Assembly: GCA_002352055.1 (NCBI GenBank)
Contig: DEHS01000110.1
Coordinates: 1-17,992, forward strand
Source of the DNA: Legionellaceae bacterium UBA2794
GTDB taxonomy: Bacteria; Pseudomonadota; Gammaproteobacteria; Legionellales; Legionellaceae
Length of the DNA stretch: 17,992 bases
Direction: 5' to 3'
In this document: one piece after another, positions 14,342 through 17,992 of the stretch
Numbering within the stretch: the first letter of the stretch is position 1
How the letters are laid out: every line of letters starts with the position of its first letter
Program-made: the position numbers and the translations under genes
Notes under the pieces: model-generated
Told to the model about the DNA's origin: nothing
Seen by the model: only the letters and a program-made list of their open reading frames with translations
The model's database searches: none

Positions 14342-14372
14342 ATTATAAACTGGCTAGCTGAAACATGCCAGT
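14342..14372 (-). promoter_or_regulatory. candidate internal promoter overlapping a hairpin, upstream of rpoD
   Basis: On the minus strand CTGGCA (14366-14371, 4 of 6) and a perfect TATAAT (14342-14347) are 18 bp apart, 45 bp before the rpoD start. The -35 box lies within one arm of a hairpin (ACTGGC at 14372-14367, GCCAGT at 14354-14349). It could supply rpoD independently of rpsU, as internal promoters do in the E. coli operon. Confidence 0.4.
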
Positions 14373-14383
14373 AATTCTCTTTT

Positions 14384-16120
14384 TTATTTTTCAATATCTG
14401 TCTGTAGATGCCGTTCTTTAAGCATCTCCTGCAGATTTTTACGTTCCGTTTCTGTTAAGCCTTCTTGCCGGGATTTATTAATGTATTGTCGAATTATCAG
14501 TTCTTTATTTTGTTTTTGTAAGAATAACACGATATCGATAAACTCTTTAATTAATTCCTGCTCGGGTACTTGATGGTCCCAGGCTGCAAGTTTAATCATG
14601 GATTCAAAATAACTGCTATTACGCCATGCTTCAATTAATGTTGCGGTGTTGGCTTGTGGGTTTGTTTCCAGCTGTAACAGTAACTTTAATAATAAATGAT
14701 GCTCCTGCTCATTGAGTTGTGTGGGATCAATTTGCAGTCTTGCCTTAGTATGGATTTCCGGATTTTGTAATAGCAGAGCTATGGCAATTCGCACTGGTGA
14801 GCGGGCGATATGAATACTGTGTTCTTGGGCTTTGATTTCGTTGGGGTCAGCTATAAGCAAATTTAGGCGATGATTTTCGATATGAGTCAGGCGCGACAGA
14901 TCATCAATAAGTAATTGTTTGTATGAACCTTCGGTAACTTTTTGTAATAAAGGTTTCGCCAGATTAATTAACTGAGTTTTACCTGCAGGAGTAGTCAGAT
15001 TGATTTCTTTGCTCAAGGTATCGAAAAAAAAGCGATGCAAAGGAGTAGCATCATCCATTCGTTTTAAAAATTGCTCTTTGCCTTCCTCCCTTACCAGGCT
15101 GTCAGGATCATGGCCATCTGGTAAAAAAATAAATGTAGCATCGAGTCCTGTATTTAAATGAGGCAAACTGCTTTCAAGACCCCGCCATGCTGCTTGTTTC
15201 CCCGCAGCATCCCCATCAAAACAAAATATTATTTTTTGCGTGTGTTTTGCAAGAAGCTGAATATGATAAGGGCTGGTAGCGGTACCTAACGTGGCTACCG
15301 CATTGTTTACTCCATGTTGCGCAAGGACTATCACATCCATGTAACCTTCTACCACAATCACTGATTCTACGGTTCTTTGTTCGCTTATAATTTGATGTAA
15401 TCCGTAGAGCTCACGACTTTTTTGAAAAATAACTGTTTCAGGAGAGTTTAAATATTTCGGCTTTTGATTGGCATCTAAAACTCTTCCACCAAATCCAATT
15501 ATTCGACCATGACGATCATGAATAGGGAACATAATCCTGTGTCGATAACGATCGTAAATTTTGCCATCGTCGGTTTTAATCAACATTCCTGTAGCAATGA
15601 GTTCTTTTTGATTTTTTGGGAAGGTTTTTTCCAGATGATGCCAGCCGTCAGGGATAAATCCCAATTGATATTGCTTGGCAATCTCCCCACTTAAACCTCT
15701 ACTGCGTAGGTAATTGATTGCGATTTGTCCCTCATTTTTTAGCTTGTTTTGGTAATATAAACTAACTTTTCCCAGCAATTTATAGAGATCATTTGCTGCA
15801 TTTGACTGATCGGTTTGACCTTCTTTAGGTGTCGTTAAACCCAGACGAGATGCCAGGGTGTCCACAGCATCTGGAAATCCCTGATTCAAATAACTCATGA
15901 CAAAGCTAATTGCATTGCCCGAAGCACCGCAGCCAAAACAATGATAGAACTGTTTTTTAGCAACTACGTTAAAGGAAGGGGATTTTTCATTATGAAAAGG
16001 GCAGCAGGCGATGTAGCTATTTCCTCTTTTTTTAAGAGGAACATAGCTATCAATTAATTCTACCAGATCCGTTCGATGCAATAGATCATCAATGAATGGC
16101 TGTGGGATTAAGCCAGACAT
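14384..16120 (-). CDS. dnaG: DNA primase DnaG
   Basis: DnaG makes RNA primers for the lagging strand. The 578-residue protein has the expected order. An N-terminal CHC2 zinc finger comes first (Cys40, His43, Cys61, Cys64 in CPFHNEKSPSF and YHCFGCGASG), then the catalytic core with RYRHRIMFPI (191-200) and KPKYLNSPET. Next is the TOPRIM domain with VVEGYMDV (Glu258) and FDGDAAGKQ (Asp302, Asp304), then the DGHDPDSL motif. A helical C-terminal domain (about 440-578) would bind the replicative helicase DnaB. The start lies only 6 nt after the yqeY stop, with no good ribosome binding site of its own, which suggests translational coupling. rpoD follows 86 bp downstream. Confidence 0.98.
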   Translation of the reverse strand: MSGLIPQPFIDDLLHRTDLVELIDSYVPLKKRGNSYIACCPFHNEKSPSFNVVAKKQFYHCFGCGASGNAISFVMSYLNQGFPDAVDTLASRLGLTTPKEGQTDQSNAANDLYKLLGKVSLYYQNKLKNEGQIAINYLRSRGLSGEIAKQYQLGFIPDGWHHLEKTFPKNQKELIATGMLIKTDDGKIYDRYRHRIMFPIHDRHGRIIGFGGRVLDANQKPKYLNSPETVIFQKSRELYGLHQIISEQRTVESVIVVEGYMDVIVLAQHGVNNAVATLGTATSPYHIQLLAKHTQKIIFCFDGDAAGKQAAWRGLESSLPHLNTGLDATFIFLPDGHDPDSLVREEGKEQFLKRMDDATPLHRFFFDTLSKEINLTTPAGKTQLINLAKPLLQKVTEGSYKQLLIDDLSRLTHIENHRLNLLIADPNEIKAQEHSIHIARSPVRIAIALLLQNPEIHTKARLQIDPTQLNEQEHHLLLKLLLQLETNPQANTATLIEAWRNSSYFESMIKLAAWDHQVPEQELIKEFIDIVLFLQKQNKELIIRQYINKSRQEGLTETERKNLQEMLKERHLQTDIEK

Positions 16121-16126
16121 ACAGGT

Positions 16127-16570
16127 CTAATTTAACTTGGCCTTGATTAGGGCGCTCACTTGGGCCATGTCCGCTCGACCTTGTAATGGTGCTTTAAGCT
16201 GTGCCATAACTTTACCCATATCGGCCATCTTTTCAGCGCCAGTTGTCTGAATAGCTTCAGCTACCATTTTTTCGATTTCAGCAGCCGATAATGGTTCTGG
16301 AAGGTATTTGGCGATAATACCCAGTTCAAATTGTTCCTGAGCTACCAGGTCATCCCGATTGGCTTTGCTGTATTGAGCAATTGATTCTTTACGTTGCTTG
16401 GTCATCTTATCCAGAATAACCAGCATTCGTTCTTCGCTAACATCGATTCGTTCATCGACTTCAATTTGTTTAACAGCAGCTGAGATCAAACGTAAAGTAG
16501 TTAATAAATTTTTATCTTTAGCACGCATGGCGTCTTTTATATCGTTATTGAGTTGTTCTTTTATAGTCAT
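16127..16570 (-). CDS. yqeY: GatB/YqeY domain protein
   Basis: The 147-residue protein consists entirely of the YqeY domain, which resembles the tRNA-binding tail of the GatB amidotransferase subunit. Recognisable segments are MTKQRKESIAQY (56-67), ELGIIAKYLPEPLS (82-95) and the closing MGKVMAQLKAPLQGRADMA (118-136). Its precise role is not settled in any organism I know of; an accessory role with tRNA or amidotransferases is proposed from the domain. AGGA lies 7 nt before the ATG. It sits between rpsU and dnaG, a common arrangement in gammaproteobacteria outside the enterics, and ends 6 nt before dnaG. Confidence 0.95.
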   Translation of the reverse strand: MTIKEQLNNDIKDAMRAKDKNLLTTLRLISAAVKQIEVDERIDVSEERMLVILDKMTKQRKESIAQYSKANRDDLVAQEQFELGIIAKYLPEPLSAAEIEKMVAEAIQTTGAEKMADMGKVMAQLKAPLQGRADMAQVSALIKAKLN

Positions 16571-16583
16571 TTATTTTTCCTCA

Positions 16584-16612
16584 AAACCAAAAGGCCACAT
16601 AATGGTGGCCTT
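16584..16612 (-). terminator. rpsU-yqeY intergenic terminator/attenuator
   Basis: On the minus strand AAGGCCAC, loop CATTAT and GTGGCCTT form a perfect 8-bp stem (16591-16612), followed by TTGGTTTTG. It lies 47 nt after the rpsU stop and ends 9 nt before the yqeY ribosome binding site. The E. coli operon has a terminator at the same place that lets much more S21 than primase be made; the same function is inferred here. Confidence 0.8.
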
Positions 16613-16658
16613 GGCAATATAATACGTTTGGCAAATACTAAAAGATTTTATCTATTAG

Positions 16659-16886
16659 TTATTTTTTACGTCGTCCTTTGCCTCGTCGTAAAGCAGTATC
16701 ACGAGAAATCTTTTTAAGATGACGTTTTATAGCAGCAGCTTGTTTTCGTTTACGAACAGCCGTTGGTTTTTCATAACACTCACGACGACGTACTTCGTTT
16801 AAAACACCAGCTTTTTCACAAGCGCGCTTCCAACGACGTAATGCATATTCTGGGTTTTCGCCTTCTTTCACACGAACTGTAGGCAT
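16659..16886 (-). CDS. rpsU: 30S ribosomal protein S21
   Basis: A small, very basic protein of the 30S subunit that takes part in translation initiation. The 75 residues match the family closely: MPTVRVKEGENPEYALRRWK at the start, CEKAGVLNEVRRRECYEKPT in the middle and an Arg/Lys-rich tail ending in GKGRRKK. AGAGGA lies 7 nt before the ATG. It is the first gene of the macromolecular-synthesis operon, read from a near-consensus promoter at 16926-16954. Confidence 0.98.
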   Translation of the reverse strand: MPTVRVKEGENPEYALRRWKRACEKAGVLNEVRRRECYEKPTAVRKRKQAAAIKRHLKKISRDTALRRGKGRRKK

Positions 16887-16925
16887 TAACTAATCCTCTG
16901 GTTATTTGATCTTTATAGGTGGGCA

Positions 16926-16954
16926 ATTCTAGTGCTAGTTTAAGCACTCGTCAA
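16926..16954 (-). promoter_or_regulatory. rpsU operon promoter with inverted repeat in the spacer
   Basis: On the minus strand TTGACG (16954-16949) and TAGAAT (16931-16926) each match the consensus at 5 of 6 positions and are exactly 17 bp apart, 40 bp before rpsU. The spacer is almost filled by AGTGCT-N6-AGCACT (16931-16948), a possible operator. Confidence 0.7.
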
Positions 16955-17074
16955 GTTTAATCTAAACCTTTCTTAAAATTTCGGCAACTATTGTGGTAAG
17001 TATAGCAGAATGATTTTGAAATGTACTGATTAGCAGTGAGCATCATTAAAGAATTCTGCTTGATTTTAAACCTG

Positions 17075-17083
17075 TGATATAAT
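17075..17083 (+). promoter_or_regulatory. extended -10 promoter of tsaD
   Basis: TGATATAAT is a perfect TATAAT with the TGn extension, 39 bp before the tsaD start. No good -35 box is present (TTCTGC at 17054-17059 is the nearest), as expected for extended -10 promoters. Confidence 0.6.
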
Positions 17084-17122
17084 CAGCTCCTTTGTATTAT
17101 GTCTGATTTTTTGAGGTGGTTC

Positions 17123-17992
17123 ATGCGAATTTTAGGGATCGAAACCTCATGTGATGAGACCGGGGTTGCCATTTATGATTCAAATTCTGGCCTCATAGCA
17201 CATGCACTTCACTCCCAAATTGCAACCCATAAAGTTCATGGCGGAGTAGTTCCAGAGCTTGCCTCAAGGGATCATGTCAATTATTTAGTACCGCTCCTTG
17301 ATGAAGCGCTGCAGCAAGCTCAATTTAACAAATCCGAGTTAGATGGTATTGCTTATACTTCAGGGCCTGGTTTAATTGGAGCCTTGTTGGTGGGCTCGTG
17401 CTTTGCAAAAAGCCTCGCCTATTCTCTGAATATTCCTGCCTTGGCTATTCATCATTTGGAAGCTCATTTACTGGCAGCAAAAATGGAAACGCCAACCCTT
17501 GAATTCCCTTTTGTGGCTTTATTAGTTTCAGGTGGACATTGTCAATTAATCAAAGTAAATTCTTTAGGCGATTACGAATTGCTTGGTGATACCCTTGATG
17601 ATGCAGTGGGGGAAGCTTTCGATAAAACCGCCAAACTTATGGGTATTCCTTATCCAGGGGGTGCAGTATTGGCTTCGCTTGCAGATCAATGTAACGCAAC
17701 TCCTTATCGATTTCCACGACCAATGACTGATCGACCAGGCCTTGATTTCAGTTTTAGTGGTTTAAAAACTCATGCTTTAACTACCTGGAATCAAAGTGCT
17801 AAAGAAGCCAGAGATTGCAGTGAAATTGCAAGTGCATTTCAACAGGCAGTGGTAGAAACATTACTTATTAAATGTAAAAGAGCCCTGCAATTCTCTGAGT
17901 GCAACCGATTGGTGGTTGCCGGTGGAGTGGGGGCTAATAAAGCATTGCGGTTGGCGTTAAAAGAGTGGATTAAAAATATAAACGGTGAGGTA
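17123..17992 (+). CDS. tsaD: tRNA N6-threonylcarbamoyladenosine synthase subunit TsaD (partial, 3' end beyond window)
   Basis: TsaD transfers the threonylcarbamoyl group to A37 of tRNAs that read ANN codons, working with TsaB, TsaE and TsaC. The first 290 codons are present and open to the window end; the family is usually about 335-340 residues, so some 45-50 are missing. The start MRILGIETSCDET is typical. Also present are HGGVVPELASRDH (39-51), YTSGPGLIGALLVG (78-91), the metal-binding His111 and His115 in HHLEAH, LVSGGHCQL, and a C-terminal VAGGVGANKALR. GAGG lies 6 nt before the ATG. It is divergent from rpsU, as in E. coli. Confidence 0.97.
   Translation, partial: MRILGIETSCDETGVAIYDSNSGLIAHALHSQIATHKVHGGVVPELASRDHVNYLVPLLDEALQQAQFNKSELDGIAYTSGPGLIGALLVGSCFAKSLAYSLNIPALAIHHLEAHLLAAKMETPTLEFPFVALLVSGGHCQLIKVNSLGDYELLGDTLDDAVGEAFDKTAKLMGIPYPGGAVLASLADQCNATPYRFPRPMTDRPGLDFSFSGLKTHALTTWNQSAKEARDCSEIASAFQQAVVETLLIKCKRALQFSECNRLVVAGGVGANKALRLALKEWIKNINGEV

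Noticed and set aside
16931..16948. LexA box upstream of rpsU
   Set aside because: The repeat AGTGCT-N6-AGCACT does not match the CTGT-N8-ACAG pattern of gammaproteobacterial LexA sites.

Overview
The window looks like a stretch of a Legionella (or close Legionellales) chromosome. The grounds are an AT-rich base composition, a gammaproteobacterial macromolecular-synthesis block (tsaD divergent from rpsU-yqeY-dnaG-rpoD), and a large eukaryote-like protein that joins an F-box, ankyrin repeats and coiled coils, a combination typical of Dot/Icm effectors. The genus is inferred from these features; no search was possible.

Layout. Positions 1-449 hold no convincing gene. A small ribbon-helix-helix regulator (450-656, minus) follows, then a 421-residue membrane protein of unknown function with a glutamate-rich C-terminus (943-2208, plus), glutaminase glsA (2342-3274, plus), yacG (3383-3580, plus), and a phosphoribosyltransferase on the minus strand that converges on yacG. 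Next is the F-box/ankyrin protein (4671-7229, minus). Two tandem small genes (7643-7807 and 7849-8019, plus) encode 54- and 56-residue peptides with matching double-glycine leaders; they are the most novel item here. A DinG/Rad3-type helicase with an N-terminal PD-(D/E)XK-like domain follows (8242-10644, plus), then a cluster of three hairpins, a coding remnant without a start codon, and a tRNA with anticodon CAT that is best read as tRNA-Ile2 (11033-11109, minus). The last third is housekeeping: a Xi-class glutathione transferase (glutathionyl-hydroquinone reductase), rpoD, dnaG, yqeY and rpsU, all on the minus strand, and tsaD on the plus strand cut off by the window end.

How the genes work together. 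rpsU, yqeY, dnaG and rpoD form the classic operon linking translation, replication priming and transcription initiation. A promoter with near-consensus boxes lies before rpsU, a hairpin terminator/attenuator sits between rpsU and yqeY, and a candidate internal promoter lies before rpoD. The left and middle parts are accessory in character: a regulator with candidate operators, a membrane protein, a probable effector, and a two-peptide exported system without a visible transporter or immunity gene. The CAT tRNA should depend on lysidine modification by TilS, judging from its C4-G69 and C5-G68 pairs.
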